DNA of 13,896 nt from Chloroflexota bacterium (lineage in GTDB: Bacteria; Chloroflexota; Dehalococcoidia; Lucifugimonadales; UBA1127): the NCBI GenBank assembly GCA_028873745.1, contig JAPPNT010000174.1, positions 1 to 13,896 of the forward strand. Direction: 5' to 3'. Position numbers and translations under genes: made by a program. The notes beneath the pieces are model-generated. The model was given only the letters and a program-made list of their open reading frames with translations, did no database searches and had not been told where the DNA came from. Positions 6,305 through 13,150 of the stretch are shown here, piece after piece; position 1 is the first letter of the stretch, and every line of letters begins with the position of its first letter.

Positions 6305-8059
6305 TCACCGCCCATCAGTGGCGTCGTCTGGGCTGCGTGTGGCCTCGTGGGCCTTGCGGACCTCCTCCACCAGCCTCTCCACCGACTCCCGCTCTTCGCT
6401 GTGGCCGAAGTACACGGCCTCGTCTTTGAAGTCCACCGTTATCGCGGCGCAGTGCATGTTCTGCGTTTTCGTGCCCCTGTCACCCAACCATTGCCCCACA
6501 CCAAACGCCATGAACGCCATCACGATAACCCCGATGTGAAGTCCCCACTCAATCCCCGATCTAGGATCGAAGGGTTCGCAGTTCAACGTGCCGCCAGCAG
6601 GTCCTCCGGAACAAGACTCGATGGAGACGCCCAACCAATTCAGGACGTGTGTCCCCAGTGCGAGCAGAAAGAAACCGGAAGCGCCAATGGCTGTAATGCT
6701 CCCGGTCCCCATGAACAGACCGCCGGGCGCTTTCAGGAACCAGTTTGACCCGCCCGTTTTCACGGTCTGCCGGTCAGCCCAAACGGACGAGATCCTCTCG
6801 AGGGCAATCGCCCTTTCCGGGAGCTTCAGGCTCCGCCGCGTAAGCAGCACCCCTCTCTCCTGGTAGAGCGTCTCCTCCGGCGCCGGAGCCGCCGCCTGTC
6901 CTGCGGCGGGCTGGCCTTCGGGGGCGGTTTCCGGGGCCGCCGTCTCTTCAGCCCGCTCGGTGCGCGGCGTCCGCGATTGGGCCCGTTCCGGCTCTGCCCT
7001 GGCCGGACGTTCCGGCGCGGCCTCCGGCGCGCCCTCGGTCCTCCAGGTCAGGTCCCAGAACGGAGAGGACAAAAAGTTGCGCCAGGCCGCGTTCAGGTCG
7101 CTATCCCTGACAGGGCCCGGCTCGCCGGAGCCGAACCATCGTGGAGTGGGGGCCGCCAGCCAGGGCCGGGCCGCATCCAGGGCGATGGCATAGGTCAACA
7201 TGGAATCGTCCCCGCCGTCCGCCGGATCGGGCCCAGACAGGAGCTCCCGGAAACCAAGCCACTGGCCAATCGCGTCTTCCCCGGCTTTCGTTGGCTGCAG
7301 CATGCCCCCGTGGATTGGCGACGCAATCAACAAATATACGAAGCCAATGACCGCGCCCAGGATGGCGTTCACCCACCACGTGGACAGCCAGAGGGCCAGC
7401 CAAAGCCCGCCGCCAACGCCCATCAAGACCCCGGCCAGTATTGCCCACTCCTCTCCCTCTCCGAACTTCTCCCTCTTTACCCGCAGCGGGTTGTCATGGA
7501 AAAGGCCCTGGGACTGGAGGAACTCCCCCAGATCGTCGCCGATGGCATCCTTGTGCTCGTACATCCCGTCGCGCAGCGCCTTGACCGATGTGGGGCCGGA
7601 CGGCAATCTGTCGCATATCAACCGTTCCCAATCAAACGGCGCGGAGCCCTGCTGCGACAGCCGGTATCTGTAGCCGTCCGCCCCTCTGACGCAGTCCAGC
7701 TGCAGCGTGCCGCGCTGGGCCATCTCGACAATCGCCGCCAGCAGCGTCCGGCCGTTGACCTCCCGGTCTTCCAGCACGGACACCGCCGCCGCCGGCAACA
7801 CCGTGAGCTCCCGCTCCACCAGCTCCGCTGAATCCCTGTACTCGGTCCTCCGCGAGGGCCGGTACTTGAGCCACATCACCACTATGATCAGCAGCGCGAC
7901 GGCGACGCCTATGACCCGGAAGCCCCAGGCGATCAGGTGCTGCCAGCCCATATCGCGGTAGTCCGGGAAGCCGGTCTCGGCGATAGCCCCGCCGGGGTCC
8001 AGCGCCAGCAACACGCCAATGACGGCAAGGGTTGCAAGGGTTGTCCATACCTTCTCCAT
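6305..8059 (-). CDS. Membrane protein, DUF2207-like domain plus C-terminal DUF6232-like domain
   Basis: 584 residues, function unknown. Residues 5-27 look like a signal sequence or first membrane helix ending in AIAE; further hydrophobic segments are near 44-64, 207-226, 230-247, 455-475 and 506-525. Residues about 70-305 resemble the C-terminal half of DUF2207 membrane proteins: LPAAAVSVLEDREVNGRTLL and a following LA-rich MAQRGTLQL, later TKAGEDAIGQWLGFRELL and YAIALDAARPWLAA. The large extracytoplasmic beta domain of full DUF2207 proteins is missing. A Pro/Ala/Glu-rich linker (about 342-397) leads to YQERGVLLTRRSLKLPERAI, then two membrane segments and a VDFKDEAVYF..SEERE strand-helix, a layout like DUF6232. 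Start ATG 8057-8059 puts AAGGA upstream and a signal-like N-terminus first; an in-frame start at 8140 is less likely. Its composition is less skewed and lower in GC than the flanking genes. Family names are from memory of motifs. Confidence 0.75.
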   Translation of the reverse strand: MEKVWTTLATLAVIGVLLALDPGGAIAETGFPDYRDMGWQHLIAWGFRVIGVAVALLIIVVMWLKYRPSRRTEYRDSAELVERELTVLPAAAVSVLEDREVNGRTLLAAIVEMAQRGTLQLDCVRGADGYRYRLSQQGSAPFDWERLICDRLPSGPTSVKALRDGMYEHKDAIGDDLGEFLQSQGLFHDNPLRVKREKFGEGEEWAILAGVLMGVGGGLWLALWLSTWWVNAILGAVIGFVYLLIASPIHGGMLQPTKAGEDAIGQWLGFRELLSGPDPADGGDDSMLTYAIALDAARPWLAAPTPRWFGSGEPGPVRDSDLNAAWRNFLSSPFWDLTWRTEGAPEAAPERPARAEPERAQSRTPRTERAEETAAPETAPEGQPAAGQAAAPAPEETLYQERGVLLTRRSLKLPERAIALERISSVWADRQTVKTGGSNWFLKAPGGLFMGTGSITAIGASGFFLLALGTHVLNWLGVSIESCSGGPAGGTLNCEPFDPRSGIEWGLHIGVIVMAFMAFGVGQWLGDRGTKTQNMHCAAITVDFKDEAVYFGHSEERESVERLVEEVRKAHEATRSPDDATDGR

Positions 8060-8420
8060 CGCTTCCCATCCTTCCTGCCCTCGCAAGCCTCCATGGGCCG
8101 CGCCGGAGCTATACGACTTGCGCCCGATGGGACAGGGCACCCATGCTTCACACAGACAACCGGAGACTTAACGCGCATTCTAACAAAAATATTGACAAAA
8201 TCCTTTCGGAAAAAGGGGTAACTACTCGCCCTGACGTCACTCCTCTGGCAGTCACTTTCACTCTGTCTGGAACGCGTAATTTCAATGTAACGTGTATGCA
8301 TCGGATTGGCGCCGGGAGAGGCCAGCATCCTGCAAGAGTAGTACAATGCGCAGCATCACCCCCATACGCGGATGTGTGCCCCGCCCGGTTTGTCCCCGGC
8401 CGAGGGTGTGGGAGGCCGAC
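8060..8420. other. 361-base divergent intergenic region, relatively AT-rich, candidate control sites
   Basis: No credible gene. It lies between the divergent starts of the membrane protein and pcm. Contents: a minus-strand TAGAAT (8177-8182) and TATAGC (8108-8113) as weak -10 candidates for the membrane protein; a plus-strand TACAAT (8342-8347) as a -10 candidate for pcm without a good -35; GGAAC (8269-8273), 17 bases, then CGT (8291-8293), the spacing of an ECF sigma promoter; a perfect palindrome TGACGTCA (8232-8239); GTCACT repeated at 8236 and 8251; and a plus-strand TTGACA (8192-8197) with no matching -10. None is decisive alone. Confidence 0.4.
8269..8293 (+). promoter_or_regulatory. 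Possible ECF-sigma-like promoter upstream of pcm
   Basis: GGAAC and CGT separated by 17 bases match the general form of extracytoplasmic-function sigma promoters (GGAAC-N16/17-CGT). Transcription would start about 120 bases before the pcm GTG. Such a short pattern is expected by chance fairly often, so this is only a candidate; stress control of a protein-repair gene would be biologically sensible. Confidence 0.2.
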
Positions 8421-9113
8421 GTGCAGGGCCCGTTCTGGTGGAGGACGCTGCTCAAGCTGCCCGGGCGCAGCATGCAACAGGACCGCGCGCGTCTCCTGAG
8501 GCGGCTCGCGGGCCGCTTCCCCGCCCGAGTCGTCGACGCCATCGCGCAGACCCCGCGCGAGGACATGGTCCCGCCCGAGTACCGGGACCTCGCCTACCGC
8601 GACGGCCCCCTGCGCATCGGGCACGGCCAGACCATCTCCCAACCCACCATGGTCGCCATCATGACCGAGGCGATCGACCCGCAACCGTGGGAGCGCGTCC
8701 TGGAGGTCGGCGCCGGCAGCGGCTACCAGGCTGCCGTGCTCGCGCGGCTCGCCGCCCACGTCGTGACGGTCGAGCGCGTCCCGGAGCTGGCGCAGCTCGC
8801 CGCCCGGCAGCTGGACGCCCTCGGCTACGCGGACCGCGTCACCGTCCGGGAGGCCGGCGGCATCCTCGGCTGCCCGGAGGAGGCTCCCTTCGACGCCATC
8901 ATCGTCTCCGCCGCCGCGCCGTCGCCGCCCAGGGCCCTGCTCGACCAGCTTACGCCCGGCGGCCGCCTGCTCGTCCCCGTCGGCTCCCGCAAGGAGCAGC
9001 GGCTGCTCCTGCTCACCCGCACCCCGGAAGGCCACACCACCCGCTTCTGCGGCGAGTGCCGCTTCGTCCCCCTCATCGGCCCCGGCGGCTGGCCCGAGGA
9101 GGACCCTGCCTAG
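8421..9113 (+). CDS. pcm: Protein-L-isoaspartate O-methyltransferase
   Basis: Repairs isomerised aspartyl residues in aged proteins by SAM-dependent methylation, in the cytosol. The 230-residue product shows the family signatures: TPREDMVPPEYRDLAYRDGP near 44-63, IGHGQTISQPTMVAIM at 66-81, SAM motif I LEVGAGSGYQAAVL at 94-107 with the acidic VTVERV strand at 115-120, APFDAIIVSAAA at 155-166, and QLTPGGRLLVPVG at 176-188. The second loop reads EAGGILG where most members have GDG..G, so the usual Asp is absent. The start is taken as GTG 8421, which has GGGAGG at 8410-8415 with a 5-base spacer. An ATG at 8346 is in frame but would add a Pro/Arg-rich leader unlike the family. argF follows after 47 bases with its own promoter. 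Confidence 0.9.
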   Translation: MQGPFWWRTLLKLPGRSMQQDRARLLRRLAGRFPARVVDAIAQTPREDMVPPEYRDLAYRDGPLRIGHGQTISQPTMVAIMTEAIDPQPWERVLEVGAGSGYQAAVLARLAAHVVTVERVPELAQLAARQLDALGYADRVTVREAGGILGCPEEAPFDAIIVSAAAPSPPRALLDQLTPGGRLLVPVGSRKEQRLLLLTRTPEGHTTRFCGECRFVPLIGPGGWPEEDPA

Positions 9114-9142
9114 CTGGACATCGTGGCGCGCCCGTTGCCCCG

Positions 9143-9151
9143 TGCTATACT
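9143..9151 (+). promoter_or_regulatory. Extended -10 promoter of argF giving a nearly leaderless mRNA
   Basis: TGCTATACT (TG-N-TATACT) ends nine bases before the argF ATG at 9161. With normal -10 to start spacing, transcription would begin around 9157-9159, leaving only 2-4 untranslated bases. No -35 is obvious, as is usual for extended -10 promoters, and no Shine-Dalgarno precedes the ATG, which agrees with leaderless translation. Confidence 0.55.
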
Positions 9152-9160
9152 GTGCGGACT

Positions 9161-10090
9161 ATGGCAAATGTTGGCTTGCAAACGAAACACCTGCTGTCGA
9201 TGGCCGACCTCACCCCGGCCGAGGTCTGCGCCCTCGTCGAGCGCGCCCGCGACATCAAGCGGGCGCCCGGCTCCGCGAAGCCGATGCAGGGCAAGACCGT
9301 CGCCCTCCTGTTCGAGAAGCCGTCCCTACGCACGCGCGTCAGCTTTGAGATCGGCGTCGCCAACCTCGGCGGCAACTGCATCTATCTCAGCCCGGCCGAG
9401 GTCGGCATCGGCGGCCGCGAGGCCGTCAGCGACGTCGCTCAGGTGCTCTCGCGCTACGTCAACTGCATCGTCTACCGCTGCTTCGCCCACGCCACCCTCG
9501 TGGAGCTCGCCCAGTACGCCTCCGTGCCCGTCATCAACGCCCTCTCCGAGGACGAGCACCCCTGCCAGACCCTCGCCGACCTCACGACGGTGCTGGAGCA
9601 GCGCGGCTCGCTCCCCGGCACTACTCTTGCCTACGTCGGCGACGGCAACAACGTCGCCCGCAGCCTCGGCATCGGCTGCGCGTCCGTCGGCATCCACTAC
9701 CGCATCGCCTCGCCCGACGGCTACGGCCTCACCGCCGACGACCAGCGCGCCATCGAGGCCATCGCCGCCGCCAACGGCGGAAGCGCAACCTTCGTGCGCG
9801 ACCCCCGCGAGGCCGTCGACGGCGCCAACGTCGTCTACACCGACGTGTGGGCCAGCATGGGCCAGGAGGAAGAGGCCGCCGTCCGGCGTGAGGTCTTCAT
9901 GGAGTACCAGGTCAACCCGGATCTCATGGCCCATGCGGCGCCGGACGCCGTCTTCATGCACGACCTGCCCGCCCACTACGGCGAGGAGGTCCCCCACGGC
10001 TTCCTGGACGGCCCCCAGTCCGTCGTCTTCGACCAGGCGGAGAACCGCCTGCACGCGCAGCAGGCGCTCCTGGAGGCAATCTTTGGCTAG
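9161..10090 (+). CDS. argF: Ornithine carbamoyltransferase (HDLP variant)
   Basis: Forms citrulline from ornithine and carbamoyl phosphate in arginine synthesis; cytosolic trimer in the family. The 309-residue length is typical. Motifs: carbamoyl-phosphate loop KPSLRTRVSFE at 53-63, YRCFAH at 105-110, EHPCQTLADLTT at 132-143, DGNNVARSL at 161-169, YTDVWASMGQEEE at 226-238, and FMHDLPAHYGEEV at 265-277, then QAENRLHAQQALL. The ornithine-contact motif is HDLP (267-270) instead of the canonical HCLP, a Cys-to-Asp change. The long TDVW..MG loop argues for ornithine rather than aspartate transcarbamylase, but other carbamoyltransferases such as putrescine carbamoyltransferase cannot be fully excluded. 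ATG 9161 matches the expected N-terminus. No other arg gene is in the window, and der follows after 46 bases. Confidence 0.92.
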   Translation: MANVGLQTKHLLSMADLTPAEVCALVERARDIKRAPGSAKPMQGKTVALLFEKPSLRTRVSFEIGVANLGGNCIYLSPAEVGIGGREAVSDVAQVLSRYVNCIVYRCFAHATLVELAQYASVPVINALSEDEHPCQTLADLTTVLEQRGSLPGTTLAYVGDGNNVARSLGIGCASVGIHYRIASPDGYGLTADDQRAIEAIAAANGGSATFVRDPREAVDGANVVYTDVWASMGQEEEAAVRREVFMEYQVNPDLMAHAAPDAVFMHDLPAHYGEEVPHGFLDGPQSVVFDQAENRLHAQQALLEAIFG

Positions 10091-10136
10091 GGCGGCGTCC
10101 ACCGAGGAAACGTATACGGGGCAGGACGCGGGCGTG

Positions 10137-11459
10137 ATGCCCGTGGTCGCCATCGTCGGCCGCCCCAACGTCGGCAAGTCCACCCTTTTCAACCGCCTCA
10201 CTGGCCAGCGGCGCGCCGTCGTCGCCGATGAGGCCGGCACCACCCGCGACCGCGTCATCACCCCCATGGAGGGCCCCAACCGCAACTTCTTCCTCGTCGA
10301 CACCGGCGGCATCGACCTTGGCGCCGGCGGCCCCATCGGCGGCAAGGTCTACCGGCAGGTCCGCGCCGCCCTCGAGGATGCCGACGTCATCGTCTTCCTG
10401 ACTGACGCCGTCGACGGCCTGCAGCCCGCCGACGCGGAGATCGCCGACAGCCTCCGGCGCCTGAACGCCCCCATCGTCACCGCCGTCAACAAGACGGAGG
10501 GCACGCGCCGCCGCTTCAACGTCTCGGAGTTCTACAGCCTCGGCCTTGGCGACCCCATCCCCATCAGCGCCATCAAGGGCGAGGGCATGGCCGACCTCCT
10601 CGACGCCATCGAGGACGAGCTGCCGCCCGGCGGCGACGCGGAGCTCGACGAGGGCTTCCTGCGCCTTGCCATCGTCGGCCGCCCCAACGTCGGCAAGTCC
10701 AGCCTGATGAACGCCATCACCGGCGAGGAGCGCGCCATCGTCGACGAGACCCCCGGCACCACCCGCGACTCCCTCGACGCCTGGGTCAGCTACGACGGCA
10801 ACCCACTTCTGCTCATCGACACCGCCGGCATGCGCCGCCGCGGCCACATCGTGCCGGGGCCGGAGAAGTTCAGCGTCCTCCGCTCCCTCCAGGCTATCGA
10901 GCGCTGCAACGTCGCCGTTCTCGTCATGGACGCTACGGAACTCGCCACGTCCCAGGACGTCCATGTCGCCGGCTACGTCCTCGAGACCTACCACGCCATG
11001 CTCGTCGCCGTGAACAAGTGGGACCTCGCCCGTGAGAAGGGCATGCACGAGACCGAGGTCATCCAGGAAATCCGCAAGAAGCTCCACTGGGCCCCCTACG
11101 TGCCCATCCACTTCGTCTCCGCCCTCACCGGCGAGGGCCTCGACAGCCTGCTGACCACCGCCCAGGAGCTCTACAACGAGCAGGCCACCGAGGTCGGCGC
11201 CGCCGAGCTCAACACCACTATCGTCGAGGCAATGGCCAAGCACCCACCCCGCTCGCTGGGCCGCCGCCAGCTCCGCCTCTACCGCGGCGAGCAGAGCCAG
11301 GTGCACCCCCTCGGATTCACGCTCTACGTCAACAACCCGGAGATCGTGCACTTCTCCTACCGCCGTTACCTGCTCAACACGATCCGCAACGCCTTCTCCA
11401 TCCGCCGCGTCCCCATCCGCCTCGAGCTGCGCAAGGGCGCGAGGAGGCGCGGGGCATGA
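10137..11459 (+). CDS. der: Ribosome-assembly GTPase Der (EngA)
   Basis: Essential GTPase that acts in maturation of the 50S subunit. The 440-residue product has two GTPase domains in tandem and a KH-like C-terminus. Domain 1: P-loop GRPNVGKST at 8-16, DTGG at 55-58, NKTE at 118-121. Domain 2: GRPNVGKSS at 181-189, DTAG at 228-231, NKWD at 293-296, SALTGEG at 328-334. KH-like part about 350-435 with GFTLYVNNPEIVHFSYRRYL at 393-412. The domain 1 G4 motif ends in Glu instead of the usual Asp, a conservative change. ATG 10137 directly follows an in-frame GTG (10134) that could also serve; the open frame continues far upstream through argF, but that part is a shadow. The stop overlaps the plsY start by 4 bases. 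Confidence 0.96.
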   Translation: MPVVAIVGRPNVGKSTLFNRLTGQRRAVVADEAGTTRDRVITPMEGPNRNFFLVDTGGIDLGAGGPIGGKVYRQVRAALEDADVIVFLTDAVDGLQPADAEIADSLRRLNAPIVTAVNKTEGTRRRFNVSEFYSLGLGDPIPISAIKGEGMADLLDAIEDELPPGGDAELDEGFLRLAIVGRPNVGKSSLMNAITGEERAIVDETPGTTRDSLDAWVSYDGNPLLLIDTAGMRRRGHIVPGPEKFSVLRSLQAIERCNVAVLVMDATELATSQDVHVAGYVLETYHAMLVAVNKWDLAREKGMHETEVIQEIRKKLHWAPYVPIHFVSALTGEGLDSLLTTAQELYNEQATEVGAAELNTTIVEAMAKHPPRSLGRRQLRLYRGEQSQVHPLGFTLYVNNPEIVHFSYRRYLLNTIRNAFSIRRVPIRLELRKGARRRGA

Positions 11460-12121
11460 ACGAAGTCGCCGTCTACGTGCTGGTGATCGCGGCGTCCTAC
11501 CTGCTCGGCGCCGTCCCGTGGGGCCTGCTCATCGGCCGCTGGACCCGCGGCGTCGACATCCGCGAGACGGGCAGCGGCAACATCGGCAGCAGCAACGTGC
11601 TCCGCACTGCTGGCGCGAAGGCCGCCGTCGCCGCCCTCCTCCTCGACGTCGCGAAGGGCGCCGTCCCCGTCCTCGCCGCCCGCGCCGTCGCCGACGCCGC
11701 CGGCATGACGAGCGCCCAGGGCGCTGGCCTGCAAGCCGCCGCCGCGCTGTCCGCCCTCGCTGGCCACAGCTGGCCCGTCTACCTGAAGTTCAGCGGCGGC
11801 AAGGGCGTCGCGACGGGCGTCGGCGGCCTCTTCGTCCTGTACCCGTTGGGCGGCCTCGTCGCCCTCGTCTCCGCCCTCATTCTCATGCGCCTGACGCGCT
11901 ACATCTCGCTCGGCAGCATCATCGGCGTCACCATCGGCGCCGGCTCGCTGGTCCTCTTCTGGCTCCGTGGCGACTTCCACTGGGCCTACGCGCTCCACGG
12001 CGTCGTCGGCTGGGCCATCATTGTCGGCCGCCACCACGGCAACATCCGCCGCCTGATCTCCGGCACCGAGGCCCGCCTCGGCGACTCCGCGGCCCCGCCG
12101 CAGCCGCAGCTCGAGGGGTGA
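11456..12121 (+). CDS. plsY: Acyl-phosphate:glycerol-3-phosphate acyltransferase PlsY
   Basis: Integral membrane enzyme that transfers an acyl group from acyl-phosphate to the 1-position of glycerol-3-phosphate, the first committed step of phospholipid synthesis in most bacteria. The 221-residue protein has several hydrophobic segments and the three conserved loops: GSGNIGSSNVLRTAG at 39-53, GHSWPVYLKFSGGKGVATG at 103-121, and GRHHGNIRRLISGTE at 191-205. GSGN and GGKG correspond to phosphate and G3P contacts known for the family. ATG 11456 overlaps the der stop (ATGA) and has GGAGG at 11443-11447 with an 8-base spacer. gpsA, which makes the G3P substrate, follows with a coupled start. A short Pro/Gln-rich tail ends the protein. 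Confidence 0.97.
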   Translation: MNEVAVYVLVIAASYLLGAVPWGLLIGRWTRGVDIRETGSGNIGSSNVLRTAGAKAAVAALLLDVAKGAVPVLAARAVADAAGMTSAQGAGLQAAAALSALAGHSWPVYLKFSGGKGVATGVGGLFVLYPLGGLVALVSALILMRLTRYISLGSIIGVTIGAGSLVLFWLRGDFHWAYALHGVVGWAIIVGRHHGNIRRLISGTEARLGDSAAPPQPQLEG

Positions 12122-12123
12122 TG

Positions 12124-13140
12124 ATGACCCAGGTGACGGTTGTGGGCACGACGAGCTGGGGCACGACCCTCGGCATCCTCCTCGCCCGCCGCGGCGTCCC
12201 CGTCACCCTCCTCGCGCGCACCGCGGGCGAGGCCGACGCCCTCGCCCGCGACGGCGAGAACCGCCGCCTGCTGCCCGGCGTCGCCTTCCCGCACGCCCTT
12301 CTGCCATCGGCGGACGTCGACATCGCTCTCGACGGCGCGGACCTCGTCGTCCTCGCCACGCCCGCCCAGCGCCTCCGCGAGAACGTGTCCAACCTGAAGC
12401 CCCACGTCCGGCCCGAGACCGTCTTCCTGAGCGCCATCAAGGGTCTCGAGCGCGACACCGGCCTCCCCATGACCCAGGTCCTCCGGGCCGAGCTCCCCGA
12501 AGCTGCCGATGGCCGCGTGTGCGTCCTCTCCGGTCCCAACCTCTCCCAGGAAGTCGTCGAAGACAAGCCCTCCTCTGCCGTCATCGCCTGCTCGGACGCC
12601 TCCGTCGCCGGGTGGGTGCAGGAGCTCTACAACACGCCCACCTTCCGGGTCTACACCAGCGACGACGTCATCGGCGTGGAGCTCGGAGGCGCGCTGAAAA
12701 ACGCCATCACCATCGCCGCCGGCATCAGCGATGGCCTCGGCTACGGCGCAAACGCGAAGGCCGCCCTCATAACGCGGGGGCTTGCCGAGGTCACCCGCCT
12801 GGGCGTCGCGTGCGGCGCGAAGCCCCTCACCCTCTCCGGCCTCTCCGGCCTTGGCGACATGGCCGCGTCCAGCTTCAGCGACCTCAGCCGCAACCGCTAC
12901 GTGGGAGAGCAGGTGGGGCAGGGCAGGCCGTTGACGGAAGTGTTGGGCGGTATGGTGCACGTCGCGGAGGGGGTGGACACCATTCGGGCCGCCCTGCACC
13001 TCGCGGAGAGGTACGGCATAGAGATGCCGATCACGGAGATGACCTCGCGCATCCTCTTCGAGGGCGTGGACCCGCGAGAGGCAACTGTGCGGCTGCTGAA
13101 CCGCACCCCCGGTCAGGAGTGGCCGTCCGCCCTCGCCTAG
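12124..13140 (+). CDS. gpsA: NAD(P)-dependent glycerol-3-phosphate dehydrogenase
   Basis: Reduces dihydroxyacetone phosphate to sn-glycerol-3-phosphate, feeding PlsY. The 338-residue protein has the family length. Visible: a Rossmann start VVGTTSWGTTLG at 6-17 (where most members read GAGSWGT, so the second glycine is a Thr), SAIKGLERDTG at 103-113, LSGPNLSQEV at 135-144, VELGGALKNAITIAAGISDG at 185-204 with the catalytic Lys192, and GYGANAKAALITRGL at 206-220, GLSGLGDM then SRNR at 255-258. ATG 12124 is preferred because GAGGGG (12113-12118) then has a 5-base spacer; ATG 12121, overlapping the plsY stop, is an alternative that adds one Met. From about 12898 to the end, codon choice changes abruptly from C-ending to G-ending, although the protein remains normal GpsA. 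It converges on prmA with 10 bases between stops and no terminator hairpin. Confidence 0.95.
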   Translation: MTQVTVVGTTSWGTTLGILLARRGVPVTLLARTAGEADALARDGENRRLLPGVAFPHALLPSADVDIALDGADLVVLATPAQRLRENVSNLKPHVRPETVFLSAIKGLERDTGLPMTQVLRAELPEAADGRVCVLSGPNLSQEVVEDKPSSAVIACSDASVAGWVQELYNTPTFRVYTSDDVIGVELGGALKNAITIAAGISDGLGYGANAKAALITRGLAEVTRLGVACGAKPLTLSGLSGLGDMAASSFSDLSRNRYVGEQVGQGRPLTEVLGGMVHVAEGVDTIRAALHLAERYGIEMPITEMTSRILFEGVDPREATVRLLNRTPGQEWPSALA

Positions 13141-13150
13141 CCGCCCGGCC

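Noticed and set aside
8192..8197. TTGACA as a plus-strand -35 element
   Set aside because: No -10-like hexamer at 16-18 bases downstream; the sequence there is GGGGTA.
8202..8216. CCTTT-N5-AAAGG stem as a terminator
   Set aside because: Only 5 base pairs, AT-rich and with no gene end nearby on either strand.
9123..10136. In-frame upstream extension of der across argF
   Set aside because: Ser/Thr/Pro/Arg-rich translation out of frame with argF; Der homology begins at 10137.
9326..10345. 339-codon minus-strand frame opposite argF
   Set aside because: Low-complexity shadow; argF motifs on the plus strand account for this DNA.
9954..11351. 465-codon open frame on the minus strand opposite argF/der
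   Set aside because: Antisense shadow of der in GC-rich DNA; Gly/Ala/Asp-repetitive translation with no domain motif, and the plus strand encodes unmistakable Der.
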